A stretch of DNA of 64,000 nucleotides from Echinicola rosea (GTDB lineage: Bacteria; Bacteroidota; Bacteroidia; Cytophagales; Cyclobacteriaceae). This document shows positions 42,386-51,001 of this stretch, one piece after another (position 1 is the stretch's first letter; each line of letters starts with the position of its first letter). The DNA lies in assembly GCF_005281475.1 (NCBI RefSeq), contig NZ_CP040106.1, positions 5,756,001-5,820,000 of the forward strand, read 5' to 3'. Made by a program: the position numbers and the translations under genes. A model generated the notes under the pieces. It did no database searches. It saw only the letters and a program-made list of their open reading frames with translations, and was not told where the DNA came from.

Positions 42386-44443
42386 ATGGAAAAGCATAAT
42401 CACGAACATCACAAGCACCATCACCACGATGATGACCACCAAAAGAGCCAATCATCAGATGATCAAACCGTCAACAAATCAGACCATCAGCATGGACACC
42501 ACGACCATCATGCCATGATGATCGATGATTTCAAGAAGCGTTTTTGGATTTCTCTGGTGCTCACGGTACCGATCCTGGCATTATCTCACATGATCCAGCA
42601 ATTACTGGGATTTGAGCTGACCTTTTTTGGTGATCAGTACTTCCTTTTTGGGCTTTCCACTATTGTCTTCTTTTATGGGGGCTGGCCTTTTCTCAAAGGA
42701 CTTTGGGATGAGCTGAAAGACAAAAACCCGGGCATGATGACCTTGATTGCAGTGGCCATTACCGTGGCTTACGTATACAGCTCGGCCGTGGTGTTTGGTT
42801 TGGAAGGGATGGACTTCTTCTGGGAGCTGGTCACACTGATTGTCATCATGCTGCTGGGGCACTGGATCGAAATGAAATCGGTAATGGGAGCATCAAGGGC
42901 ACTTGAATTGCTGGTGCAAATGATGCCTTCCGAAGCGCACCTGGTACATGGAGACCAAATCAAGGACATCAAAGTGGATGAACTGAAAAAAGAAGACATC
43001 ATCCTAATAAAAGCCAATGAGAAAATACCTGCGGACGGCACAGTGGTGGATGGAGAAAGTCATCTGGACGAAAGCATGCTCACCGGTGAAAGCAAGCCGG
43101 TGAAAAAATCCAAAGGAGACCAGGTAATTGGCGGATCGGTGAATGGCAGTCAATCCATCAAGGTAAAGGTGTCCAAAACCGGCAAAGAGAGCTACCTAAA
43201 CAAAGTGATCACCTTGGTGGAAGAGGCTCAGAAAGCCAAATCCAAAACCCAAAATCTGGCCAACATTGCCGCTAGATGGCTCACGTTCATTGCCATTGGT
43301 GCCGGCACGATTACACTAGTAACCTGGATCAGTCTGGGCAAACCGTTGGACTTTGCCCTGGAGCGGATGGTGACCGTCATGGTCATTTCATGTCCACACG
43401 CACTGGGTTTGGCCATACCACTAGTTGTAGCCATTTCCACTGCTGTTTCAGCAGGAAAAGGCTTGCTGATCCGCAACCGTACTGCTTTTGAAAATGCCCG
43501 GAAGATTACCGCAATGGTGTTTGACAAAACAGGCACGTTGACCGAAGGCAAATTTGGTGTCTCACGATATGAGAGCCTTTCTGATGATATGAACAAAAAT
43601 GAACTGCTGTCCTTTGCCGCTTCGCTGGAGCAGCAATCGGAGCACCCAATTGCACAAGGCATTGTGAAAGCAGCGAAAGAGGCAGGCCTGGCATTGAAAA
43701 AGGTAGAAAATTTTGAATCATTAACGGCCAAGGGCATTCAAGGCAAGATCGAGGGACAAAATTGGAAAGTAGTCAGCCCCGGCTACCTGAAAGAAAACGA
43801 CATAAATATCCCCGATCAGGCAGGATCTGATGAGGCAGAAACCATCGTGTATGTGCTGCAAGAGAATCTAATAATAGGCTTCATAGCCTTGTCCGACCAA
43901 ATCAGGGAAGAAAGCCCTAAAGCCATCGAAACGCTTCGGGAAAAAGGCATGAAGCTATACATGGCTACCGGGGACAATGAGAAAACCGCCAAGGCAGTCA
44001 GTGAAAAACTCGGGCTGGATGGCTACTACAGTGAGGTACTGCCCCATCAAAAAGTGGAAATCATCAAGAAACTCCAAAAAGAAGGCCACTTTGTAGCCAT
44101 GACGGGTGATGGTGTGAATGACGCCCCTGCACTGGCACAGGCTAATGTGGGTATTGCAGTAGGTTCCGGTACCGATGTGGCTGCTGAGACAGCCGACATC
44201 ATATTGGTCAACAGCAACCCAAAGGACATTGCCAATCTGGTACTATTTGGCAGAGCCACCTACAACAAGATGATCCAGAACCTCGCCTGGGCAACAGGCT
44301 ATAACGCTATCGCATTGCCACTGGCCACAGGCTTTATTCCAGGCCTGGTGATCAGTCCTGCTATAGGCGCAGTATTCATGAGCCTGAGTACGGTCATAGT
44401 GGCCATCAATGCGCAATTGCTGAAACGAAAAATTAAGAACTGA
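42386..44443 (+). CDS. copB: CopB-type copper P1B-3 ATPase
   Basis: The 685-residue protein has an N-terminal His-rich tail (first 50 residues) in place of an HMA domain. Membrane motif ISCPHALG near 334-341 (CPH) defines the P1B-3 group, which exports Cu(II), Cu(I) or Ag(I). MLTGES, DKTGT near 379-383, SEHPI, and GDGVNDAPA complete the catalytic set, and no change in key residues is seen. The start at 42386 lies 18 bases after the interrupted DUF2911 gene. It closes the copper operon. Confidence 0.92.
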   Translation: MEKHNHEHHKHHHHDDDHQKSQSSDDQTVNKSDHQHGHHDHHAMMIDDFKKRFWISLVLTVPILALSHMIQQLLGFELTFFGDQYFLFGLSTIVFFYGGWPFLKGLWDELKDKNPGMMTLIAVAITVAYVYSSAVVFGLEGMDFFWELVTLIVIMLLGHWIEMKSVMGASRALELLVQMMPSEAHLVHGDQIKDIKVDELKKEDIILIKANEKIPADGTVVDGESHLDESMLTGESKPVKKSKGDQVIGGSVNGSQSIKVKVSKTGKESYLNKVITLVEEAQKAKSKTQNLANIAARWLTFIAIGAGTITLVTWISLGKPLDFALERMVTVMVISCPHALGLAIPLVVAISTAVSAGKGLLIRNRTAFENARKITAMVFDKTGTLTEGKFGVSRYESLSDDMNKNELLSFAASLEQQSEHPIAQGIVKAAKEAGLALKKVENFESLTAKGIQGKIEGQNWKVVSPGYLKENDINIPDQAGSDEAETIVYVLQENLIIGFIALSDQIREESPKAIETLREKGMKLYMATGDNEKTAKAVSEKLGLDGYYSEVLPHQKVEIIKKLQKEGHFVAMTGDGVNDAPALAQANVGIAVGSGTDVAAETADIILVNSNPKDIANLVLFGRATYNKMIQNLAWATGYNAIALPLATGFIPGLVISPAIGAVFMSLSTVIVAINAQLLKRKIKN

Positions 44444-44551
44444 CTACCCCTGCTCAGATTTGGGAAGACCAGGTAAAATCTGCTGTGTTGATTATTTGAA
44501 CCAGTTCATGCAGTAAATAGACACTATGAAAATGAAAAACTCACTTTTTAA

Positions 44552-44912
44552 ATGCCTGAAAATTATAACCAACAATATGAAGATTTAGAGGACAAACTTA
44601 GAATGATCGATCTGGAGGAAGATAACCTCCTCAAAAAATCAGAGCTGAGCTTTCAAAGGGTTCTAATTGCCATTAACAGGTTACAGAATGTCTTAACTAA
44701 AAACCTTGTAGATTCTCAAGCCGGTGAAATACTCTTCTTTAAGGAGATTTAACCCAAATACGCCTGCAAACTCATTTACAATCTCAACGTGTTCAATTTT
44801 GGAACTAACAAGCCCAATAGGGATTAAGATTAGGCGCAAGTATTATCAAAACGAATTAGATAAGCTCACAGGCTTCTTTGACAATATCTTGGAGTTTTAC
44901 CTACGCAATTAA
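44552..44912 (+). pseudogene. rteC: Decayed rteC (regulator of conjugative-element excision)
   Basis: The first 66 codons (EDLEDKLRMIDLEEDNLLKK, then GEILFFKEI) match the RteC N-terminus. A TAA replaces the expected Lys codon after FFKEI; the same frame continues PKYACKLIYNLNVFNF, as in RteC. A later frameshift then leads into IRRKYYQNELDKLTGFFDN, also RteC-like. The C-terminal half is missing. RteC controls excision of CTnDOT-type elements, so this is the remnant of an older integrated element. Confidence 0.7.
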
Positions 44913-44951
44913 AAACCCAAAGACCACCAAAAGCCGCTTGGAAACAATGGA

Positions 44952-45641
44952 GTGATGAGGCACCTAGAGAGGTTCTGGAAGATGGTGACCATGGCTGTAA
45001 AAATGGAATGGGTAAGCCGGGATCCCTTTGAAAAGTATCTGCTCAAATTTCATCGAGTTGATAGGGATTTCCTTAATCACGAAGAGTTGGAGGCAGTAGA
45101 AAACAAGGACTTCAAGATTGTGCGTTTGCAGTGGGTCAGGGATCTGTTTGTGTTCAGTTGCTATACCGGACTGGCCTACATCGATGCGATGAACCTGACA
45201 CCATCCAACATCACGATTGGCATTGATGGGGAGTACTGGCTTTCCACCTGCCGCCAGAAAACCGACCAACCTGTCAGGGTTCCCATCCTTCCCAAGGCCT
45301 GGGAGATTATTGAGAAATACAGAACCCACCCAAGGGCTTTGCAAAAAGGATCTGTATTCCCTATGATCTCTAATCAAAAGCTTAACTCTTATCTGAAAGA
45401 AATAGCCGACCTGTGCGGGATTGAAAAGAACCTCACCTTTCACCTGGCCAGGCATACATTTGCCACCACCGTTACTCTTTGCAATGGTGTCCCGTTGGAG
45501 ACTGTGAGCAAGATGCTGGGTCATTCAAAAATCACCACTACTCAGGTTTACGCTAAAGTGGTGGAGAAGAAGGTAAGGGAAGACATGCACACTCTCCGGG
45601 AGAAGCTGGCAGCACCAAAATTGATGAGAAGGGCGAAGTAG
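44952..45641 (+). pseudogene. 5'-truncated tyrosine integrase of CTn type
   Basis: About 229 residues remain: the end of the core-binding region (RHLERFWKMVTMAVKMEW) and the catalytic domain with CYTGLAYIDAMNL, HLARHTFAT and LGHSKITTTQVYAKV, containing the HxxR and the final Tyr. The N-terminal arm-binding half (about 180 residues) is absent and the frame runs back only to the rteC remnant. The ORF opens with GTG. The active-site Arg I position is Ala, which is usual in this subgroup. It is unlikely to work alone. Confidence 0.75.
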
Positions 45642-45662
45642 CCCTTCGAAGTAGCCCTTTTT
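45628..45662 (+). terminator. Terminator at the end of the integrase fragment
   Basis: GAAGGGC and GCCCTTC form a 7-base stem with a 6-base loop overlapping the stop codon; a second AGCCC followed by T7 allows an alternative stem. It separates the remnant from the arsR promoter. Confidence 0.7.
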
Positions 45663-45722
45663 TGTATTTAAGTGATTACTTAAATACATTTAATTCCTTA
45701 GCTTTGTTAAGCAAATGCTTAA
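45663..45722 (+). promoter_or_regulatory. Promoter with two ArsR-type operators
   Basis: Operator 1 is a perfect inverted repeat with 11-base arms (TGTATTTAAGT and ACTTAAATACA, 45663-45688). Operator 2 is TTAAGCA-AA-TGCTTAA (45707-45722). Between them lies a TAGCTTTG box at 45699-45706 fitting the -7 consensus. Two sites around the -7 box suggest tight self-repression by the ArsR protein that follows. Confidence 0.7.
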
Positions 45723-45732
45723 ATACGAAGTT

Positions 45733-46101
45733 ATGAATACATGTATCCGTGTCTTTGCCGATAGCGACCAGATCAATAGGTGCAGGGAAGACTTGAAGAG
45801 TAAAGAAGAAGGCTTTTTAGAACTGGCAGATGTACTGAACCTGGCTGGTAATGCGGTTCGCCTCAAAATCCTGTATCTCTTGAAACAGGAAAATGAACTT
45901 TGTCCGTGCGACTTGTCAGACATCCTAGGCATGACAGTGCCGGCCATTTCCCAACATCTGAAAAAGCTGAAGGATGCAGGAATCGTGACAACCAAAAAAT
46001 CCGGACAAACCATCTTCTATTCAGTAGAAGCGCACAGTCAGCGGATCATTTCATCAGTGCTCGATTTGTTTAATCTCCCAAATACAATTCCTGCCCTATG
46101 A
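45733..46101 (+). CDS. ArsR family metal-responsive repressor (second copy)
   Basis: The product has 122 residues from ATG 45733, placed after operator 2; a start at 45715 would lie inside the operator. It has the winged helix with ENELCPCDLSDILGM, TVPAISQHLKKL and GQTIFYSVE, clearly related to the ArsR protein of the mercury operon (20770-21147). It is the first gene of a small metal operon and overlaps the next gene by four bases. Confidence 0.85.
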   Translation: MNTCIRVFADSDQINRCREDLKSKEEGFLELADVLNLAGNAVRLKILYLLKQENELCPCDLSDILGMTVPAISQHLKKLKDAGIVTTKKSGQTIFYSVEAHSQRIISSVLDLFNLPNTIPAL

Positions 46102-46487
46102 TACCCAGTGATCTTACCCAAAGCATAAAGGTTTCCTTAAAAACTGCTACCGGGCAGTTGGGATATATCCTCAGTAAAATTGACGATGAGGACCAGGTGG
46201 AAAACATACTTCTCCAGTTGAAGGCGGTACAATCCACCCTTACCAAGACTACTTATGAATTATTGGATGATACCTACAGAAAAGCATTAGCAGAAAGAAT
46301 CTCGTCAGCTTACCAGAACTGCCCCGGTAACTGTGGTAATGAAGAAACAATAGAAAAGCTGAGAACACTATTTCCAGAGCTTAAACTCGAAGAAGTGCCT
46401 GAAAAACTAAGGGAAGCCCGGACGGTGGAAGAAGAATTGAAGAAATTTTTATCCGAACGTTTGGACACCCCCTCCCCCCGTGACTGA
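46098..46487 (+). CDS. CsoR-like helical protein with CPGNCG motif (second copy)
   Basis: This 129-residue protein is a paralogue of the protein encoded at 14713-15084: shared segments include NILLQLKAVQSTL, ELLDDTYRKALAERI and NCPGNCGNEETIEKL. The N-terminal half is weakly CsoR-like (TATGQLGYILSKI in place of the EGQxRG segment), without the usual Cys/His ligands. Coupled directly to an ArsR gene, it may be a co-sensor or metal-binding partner instead of a DNA-binding repressor. Confidence 0.6.
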   Translation: MIPSDLTQSIKVSLKTATGQLGYILSKIDDEDQVENILLQLKAVQSTLTKTTYELLDDTYRKALAERISSAYQNCPGNCGNEETIEKLRTLFPELKLEEVPEKLREARTVEEELKKFLSERLDTPSPRD

Positions 46488-46522
46488 ACTTTGGAGAGAT
46501 GTTTCAATAAAATAGTATTGAT

Positions 46523-46726
46523 ATGAAAAGTAAACTCATGATTTTGGCCACAGCGGGTATTCTCGCCATTGGTGGCCTTGCTTACGGGATCAACTCATCC
46601 CCAAAAGCTTGTCCTTTGGAAGGTACTCCAGATTGTCCAAAAGTTAGCTGCCCTTTGGCAGGCACTCCGGAATGTCCTTATGATTTGAAAGTGGCGGAAA
46701 TACCCGCCTGCTGCAAGAAAAAGTAA
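46523..46726 (+). CDS. Small secreted Cys-repeat protein
   Basis: The 67-residue protein has a signal peptide (LMILATAGILAIGGLAYG) and then two tandem copies of a CPLxGTPxCP repeat (residues about 30-40 and 44-54) and a terminal CCKKK. Six to seven Cys in about 40 mature residues point to metal binding in the periplasm. I know no named family. It precedes the second merTP gene with a terminator-like hairpin between them. Confidence 0.6.
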   Translation: MKSKLMILATAGILAIGGLAYGINSSPKACPLEGTPDCPKVSCPLAGTPECPYDLKVAEIPACCKKK

Positions 46727-46730
46727 CCGG

Positions 46731-46755
46731 GAGGGCGCAGAGCCCTTCTTTTTTT
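46731..46755 (+). terminator. Terminator-like hairpin before the second merTP
   Basis: GGGC and GCCC form a short stem with a 5-base loop followed by CTTTCTTTTTTT-like T-rich sequence, ending three bases before the merTP start. It may attenuate read-through into merTP. Confidence 0.55.
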
Positions 46756-46758
46756 GAA

Positions 46759-47370
46759 ATGAAAAAGTATATGAAAAATTCGCTTTTAACCAGCGGTATT
46801 ATGGCTGCACTCTTAAGTTCACTTTGCTGCATCACCCCGGTGCTTGCACTAGTGGCCGGTGCAAGCGGGATTGCCTCCACTTTTTCCTGGCTGGATCCTG
46901 CACGGCCCTTTTTTGTGGGCATTACGGTTGTAGTGTTGGGTTTTGCCTGGTACCAAAAACTTAAACCAAAGGCCAAAGGTGAAATAGAATGTGCGTGTGA
47001 GGAGGACCTACAGCCCTCCTTTTGGAAAACAAGGAAATTCCTTGGGATAGTCACCGTTTTTGCGACCCTGATGCTCACATTCCCGCTTTATGCTCACATT
47101 TTCTACCCTAAATCTGAAAAGCAAGTGATCATCGTTGATAAGTCAGACATTCAGACCGTAAATTTTCAAATCAAAGGCATGACTTGCCAGGGTTGCGCAG
47201 ATCATGTTGAACATGAGGTAAATAAGCTCAGCGGTATCCTTAAAGTAACCGCATCCTACGAACAGGGCAATGCCATTGTAGAATTTGACAATACCAAAAC
47301 AGGCATCCTTGAAATTGAGCAAGCTATCAACTCGACCGGATATTCCGTGACCAATAAAACAGAGAAATAA
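46759..47370 (+). CDS. merTP: Mercuric transport fusion protein MerTP (second copy)
   Basis: This 203-residue protein has the same layout as the protein at 21144-21749: a MerT-like part with SSLCCITPVLALVAG in the first helix, a loop with CACEED, and a C-terminal HMA domain (IKGMTCQGCADHVEHEV). No merA or merB lies nearby, so it would either feed mercury to the reductase encoded at 23104-24756 or transport another soft metal. Confidence 0.85.
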   Translation: MKKYMKNSLLTSGIMAALLSSLCCITPVLALVAGASGIASTFSWLDPARPFFVGITVVVLGFAWYQKLKPKAKGEIECACEEDLQPSFWKTRKFLGIVTVFATLMLTFPLYAHIFYPKSEKQVIIVDKSDIQTVNFQIKGMTCQGCADHVEHEVNKLSGILKVTASYEQGNAIVEFDNTKTGILEIEQAINSTGYSVTNKTEK

Positions 47371-47583
47371 ATGGAAATCATATTAGAATCAACCATCACC
47401 TGCCCGGAATGCGGGCATCAAAAAGAAGAAACCATGCCCACTGACGCCTGTCAGTATTTTTACGAATGTGAAAATTGCCACCAGGTACTAAAACCGAAGG
47501 AAGGGGATTGCTGCGTGTATTGCAGCTATGGCTCAGCACCTTGTCCACCAGTACAATTGGATTCTGATCAAGCATGTTGCTAG
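47371..47583 (+). CDS. Small zinc-ribbon-like GDCCxxCSYG protein
   Basis: The 70-residue protein has CPECGHQKEE, CENCHQVLKPKEGDCC, then VYCSYGSAPCPPVQ and a final CC. Eleven Cys residues in this order match small proteins (GDCCxxCSYG type) that accompany mercury/MerTP genes in Bacteroidota. The first four Cys could form a zinc ribbon and the GDCC segment a soft-metal site. It starts directly after the MerTP stop codon, with no gap, so the genes are surely co-expressed. Confidence 0.7.
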   Translation: MEIILESTITCPECGHQKEETMPTDACQYFYECENCHQVLKPKEGDCCVYCSYGSAPCPPVQLDSDQACC

Positions 47584-47672
47584 CGTAGACAATGCTTTAT
47601 CTGACATACATCATGTTTTAACATGTACAATGTCATAGCACCCTCAATAACCGTTGCGTACTTTTGAGTCAT

Positions 47673-47706
47673 ATTGAAGGGAATACCAAATAGATGCCCC
47701 TTCAAT
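47673..47706 (+). repeat. Leader hairpin before the second HYC_CC_PP gene
   Basis: ATTGAAGGG (47673-47681) and CCCTTCAAT (47698-47706) pair perfectly around a 16-base loop, just after a TACTTTTG box (47659-47666) that fits a -7 element. The hairpin would be in the 5' untranslated leader. Confidence 0.45.
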
Positions 47707-47733
47707 GGATGGCATTTTACATCAAAAAGGCTC

Positions 47734-48123
47734 ATGAAGCGCAACTTATATATAGTCCTGCTCATTGCAATGCTCCTCCCTGGCAAAGGGATGGCAGTGT
47801 TTCAGCACTTTTGTGGGGGCGAACTGATCAGTTTCGAGCTTTTTCTAAAACACCACGAACCATGCTGTGACGATCACAGCAACCCTTGTGATGGCTGTGA
47901 GGACCAGGAAACCATCTTCTCTCTTGATGATTTCAGAGCACCTCATTCTGACATTCCGGTCATTGCTTTTTCACCTGCGGCATTGGCTCAGCCATCTTTC
48001 CATTTGCCTTCTACACAATTTTTCGAATCAAGAACATACACAAATCCTAAAAAGGCTCCCCCGGCTGGTCAGGGCGGTATCGCTCTATCCTGTTCCAGTC
48101 ATTTCTTATTTAGATACATCTGA
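47734..48123 (+). CDS. HYC_CC_PP family periplasmic protein (second copy)
   Basis: The product has 129 residues from ATG 47734, which precedes the signal peptide LYIVLLIAMLLPGKGMA; an upstream start at 47674 would run through the leader hairpin. The marks HFCGGEL, HEPCCDDH plus CDGCED, and NPKKAPPAGQ follow in the family order, though the sequence is far from the copy at 28038-28472. Likely a periplasmic metal-binding accessory. Confidence 0.7.
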   Translation: MKRNLYIVLLIAMLLPGKGMAVFQHFCGGELISFELFLKHHEPCCDDHSNPCDGCEDQETIFSLDDFRAPHSDIPVIAFSPAALAQPSFHLPSTQFFESRTYTNPKKAPPAGQGGIALSCSSHFLFRYI

Positions 48124-48285
48124 TTATCAGTTAGTTGCCTGGGTTACGAAACCTTCGAGCAATGTCGGAAATGGTTCTGTAAAATATAGCTGTTCCGGGA
48201 TATTCGAACAGCATTAGAACACGATCTATCCGACAAAACTATCATCAAGTTTCTTTAATCAGACTTTCAATAAAATAATTTCTGC

Positions 48286-48504
48286 GTGCAATTGTCCGGC
48301 AATCGCTCCATGCAAATCAAACCTCTACCGGATCTGGTTGCTTATCGAAAAAAAATAACAGCATTGGAAAAGGAAATTTCAAAGTTAAAATCGGCCATAG
48401 CCAAGAGCAAACAGTTCAATCAAAAAGTGGAATTGAACCAACAGCTAAAAGCCGCTGAAAAGGAGCTGGAGTGGCTATTTGCAGATGGGAAAGGATCAAA
48501 TTGA
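48286..48504 (+). CDS. Hypothetical coiled-coil protein
   Basis: Up to 72 residues (an ATG at 48310 gives 64). The sequence is Lys/Glu/Leu-rich with heptad-like spacing (KKITALEKEISKLKSAIAKS, then LNQQLKAAEKELEWLF), so a short coiled coil is likely. No family is recognised. It may be an unneeded remnant, since an IS inserted just downstream at 48524. Confidence 0.35.
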   Translation: MQLSGNRSMQIKPLPDLVAYRKKITALEKEISKLKSAIAKSKQFNQKVELNQQLKAAEKELEWLFADGKGSN

Positions 48505-48588
48505 TGGAGTTCGGAATTCCGAAGAGACTGTAATCTAAACTCTGTCTGAGACTTTGAAAATCAATTAAAGTTTATAAGATAGAGTGTT

Positions 48589-49818
48589 ATGAGCGAAGAA
48601 CAAGAATCAGCATTTAAGAAGAAAGTACTTGACCAGTTTTTATCAGGAGAGTCCCTGTTCGGCAAGAACGGTGCGCTGTCTCCGATGTTGAAGGAGTTTT
48701 TGGAGGAAGCCCTCCAGGCTGAGATGGACGAGCACCTTCGGGATGAAGATGCAGGCCACAGTGCAGGCAACAAACGTAACGGCAAGGGCAGCAAGCGTGT
48801 GAAGAGCAACTTGGGAGAAGTGGAGATCGAGACGCCCCAGGACCGTCACAGCAGCTTTGAACCTAAAATCGTCGAGAAGCGCCAGCGTATCCTTGCCGAT
48901 AACCTTGAGAAGCAGATCATAGGGATGTACGGGCTTGGCAGTAGCTTACGTGACATCTCCGGGTACATCAAGGAAATGTACGATACGGAGGTCTCCACGC
49001 AGGTGATAAGCGATATTACCGACCGTGTCGTCCCGAAAGTCAAGGAGTGGCAGAACAGGCCGTTGGAAGAGGTCTATTGCATTGTATGGCTTGATGCCAT
49101 GCACTTCAAGGTACGTGAGGAAGGGAAGGTACGCCATAAGGCCCTATACAATGTATTAGGGATCAACCGTGAGGGGAAGAAGGAGGTACTGGGCATGTAC
49201 CTTTCCGAAAGCGAGGGGGCGAACTTCTGGCTACAGGTACTCAGCGATCTACAGCACCGTGGAGTACAGGATATCCTGATCGCCTGTACCGATAACCTTA
49301 AGGGCTTTCCCGAGGCGATCGGGTCGATTTTCCCGAAAACAGAGATCCAGCTCTGCGTGGTCCACCAGATCCGGAACAGCCTGAAGTACGTGGCCAGCAA
49401 AAACCAAAAGGAGTTTGCCGGTGACCTGAAGAAGATCTATAAGGCCGAGACAAAGGACCTGGCCGAATCGGCATTGTTGGAACTGGAAGAAAAGTGGGGG
49501 AAGAAATACCCCATAGTGATCCGTTCCTGGAACGACAACTGGGAGAGGCTGAGTGCCTTCTTTGCCTATACACCGCCCATCAGGAAGCTGATCTATACCA
49601 CCAATGCGGTGGAAGGCTTCCATCGGCAGGTAAGAAAGGTGACCAAGACCAAAGGGGCATTTACCAGTGACATGGCACTTCTAAAGCTGGTCTATCTGGC
49701 CACGCAGCGGATCGAGAAAAAATGGACGACCCCTTTACAGAACTGGAGCTTGACAGTCCAGCAGTTGGCCATTAAATTTGAGGGGAGGCTCCGGTTGGAC
49801 ATCAATACGGAAACCTAA
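48589..49818 (+). CDS. IS256 family transposase
   Basis: The 409-residue protein has the mutator-type DDE motifs: [36 protein letters not shown] and TTNAVEGFHRQVRK. The N-terminus contains MDEHLRDEDAG and a basic KRNGKGSKRVKS segment. The frame is intact. Confidence 0.95.
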   Translation: MSEEQESAFKKKVLDQFLSGESLFGKNGALSPMLKEFLEEALQAEMDEHLRDEDAGHSAGNKRNGKGSKRVKSNLGEVEIETPQDRHSSFEPKIVEKRQRILADNLEKQIIGMYGLGSSLRDISGYIKEMYDTEVSTQVISDITDRVVPKVKEWQNRPLEEVYCIVWLDAMHFKVREEGKVRHKALYNVLGINREGKKEVLGMYLSESEGANFWLQVLSDLQHRGVQDILIACTDNLKGFPEAIGSIFPKTEIQLCVVHQIRNSLKYVASKNQKEFAGDLKKIYKAETKDLAESALLELEEKWGKKYPIVIRSWNDNWERLSAFFAYTPPIRKLIYTTNAVEGFHRQVRKVTKTKGAFTSDMALLKLVYLATQRIEKKWTTPLQNWSLTVQQLAIKFEGRLRLDINTET

Positions 49819-49835
49819 TTATTTAGTGAGAATTT

Positions 49836-49871
49836 TTTCCCTTCCCGGGGGCTAGCCCCCGGGAAGGGAAA
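49836..49871. terminator. 36-bp perfect GC-rich palindrome at the 3' end of the IS
   Basis: Two 18-base arms meet without a spacer at CTAG (centre between 49853 and 49854), preceded and followed by T/A runs. Placed 17 bases after the transposase stop, it would end transcription in both directions. Perfect symmetry over 36 bases is more than a terminator needs. Confidence 0.75.
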
Positions 49872-50017
49872 GGACAGAGTTGAGATAACACTCCCATTCC
49901 GAAAGTTAGTCATGAAAAGATAACTGGTTTGAAGTTCATTTTAAGACATCCGCTTTTCCCTCCATTTATTATGCCTTTCAATAAATAGATTTTTAACCGT
50001 CATTTTTCATAAGACAT

Positions 50018-51001
50018 TTAATCTAAGGTATCAAAAATACCTTGTTGGTGTTCAGATAAAATTGTTTTAAATTTTTCAATATTGGACTTATATAAACAAT
50101 AGCGGATTTTAGTATAAGGATTCAAATGCTGATTTATACTTTTTTCAATAGTATCCACATGAGACAGGTTTTCTTGCAAAGCTTTGTTCAAAGCACCTTC
50201 TGTAAAATCACTTTTCAATAATAGAATTTCTTGAACAAAACCATCAACCTTAAATTCTGAAAAATCATAATTTGGAAAGTATTTCAATGCAACAAATAAG
50301 AACCTGAATACATCCAGTGTTTTAAGTGTTTCTATTCGCCCTCCTTTTTTTAGTCTATAATTTATCTTATTTTCTTCTTTTAAAATTTCTTTTTGAATGT
50401 TTGAAAATTCTTCATCTGCTATTTCAAAAAGGGCTGAAAGTCTGTTAATTCTTCGTTTCAAACCTTGTGGTATGCTTTTTTTATATTTTATTTTATGATC
50501 TAAAACACTCCATGCATCCTGGATAACTGTTCGAACCTGCAGCTCAATTTGAATATTATTAAACTTACCTGCATTATCAATACCCTTCAGTCCCCGTTTC
50601 AAGACCAATTTCAGATGTAAACTTTTGTAGCCAAATTTATCTTCTGTCTTTTCTAGTTGGCTTGATTTATCCGTTATTTCTAGCTCTTTGAAATACTTCC
50701 TCAGACCACGTCTTATTTCATACACCTCTTCAGCATAAAAACAAACAGCCCGAATACCAATCAAATCGGTTAGGTAATTACTGATTATTACCTCCTTTTC
50801 CTTTTTGTCAATATAGGGTAAATACTTTCTTGTGAATTTACTGATGCATTCCTCATAACTTTTTGTTCTTCCTTTAACCAATTCAACTTTAGGTATAGCA
50901 CCAATTAGTTGGCAAAAGAAGTTGACTGCCGCATTATGATGTGGTAATTCGTTTTCATACCAAATCTTGAATTCTTGTATATTCTTATCAATCTCGTTCA
51001 T
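50018..51001 (-). CDS. Stand-alone RelA/SpoT-fold nucleotidyltransferase
   Basis: The 327-residue protein shows the synthetase-domain motifs in order: RTKSYEECISKF, DLIGIRAVCFYAEEV, KFGYKSLHLKLV and IQIELQVRTVIQDAWSVLDHKIKYK. No HD hydrolase or TGS/ACT domain is present; the C-terminal 130 residues are helical and unassigned. It could make (p)ppGpp or related alarmones, or act as a toxic alarmone synthetase in phage defence, as known for other solitary members on mobile DNA. It lies alone near the end of the island, next to the integrase. Confidence 0.8.
   Translation of the reverse strand: MNEIDKNIQEFKIWYENELPHHNAAVNFFCQLIGAIPKVELVKGRTKSYEECISKFTRKYLPYIDKKEKEVIISNYLTDLIGIRAVCFYAEEVYEIRRGLRKYFKELEITDKSSQLEKTEDKFGYKSLHLKLVLKRGLKGIDNAGKFNNIQIELQVRTVIQDAWSVLDHKIKYKKSIPQGLKRRINRLSALFEIADEEFSNIQKEILKEENKINYRLKKGGRIETLKTLDVFRFLFVALKYFPNYDFSEFKVDGFVQEILLLKSDFTEGALNKALQENLSHVDTIEKSINQHLNPYTKIRYCLYKSNIEKFKTILSEHQQGIFDTLD

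Larger units (their letters stand above)
48524..49895 (+). mobile_element. Second complete IS256-family insertion sequence
   Basis: A 1372-base element. Terminal inverted repeats of 23 bases (48524-48546 and 49873-49895) match at 19 positions and share AACTCTGTC. The 8-bp target duplication ATTCCGAA is exact at 48516-48523 and 49896-49903. One intact transposase gene fills most of the element. It differs from the IS at 12928-14355. Confidence 0.92.
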
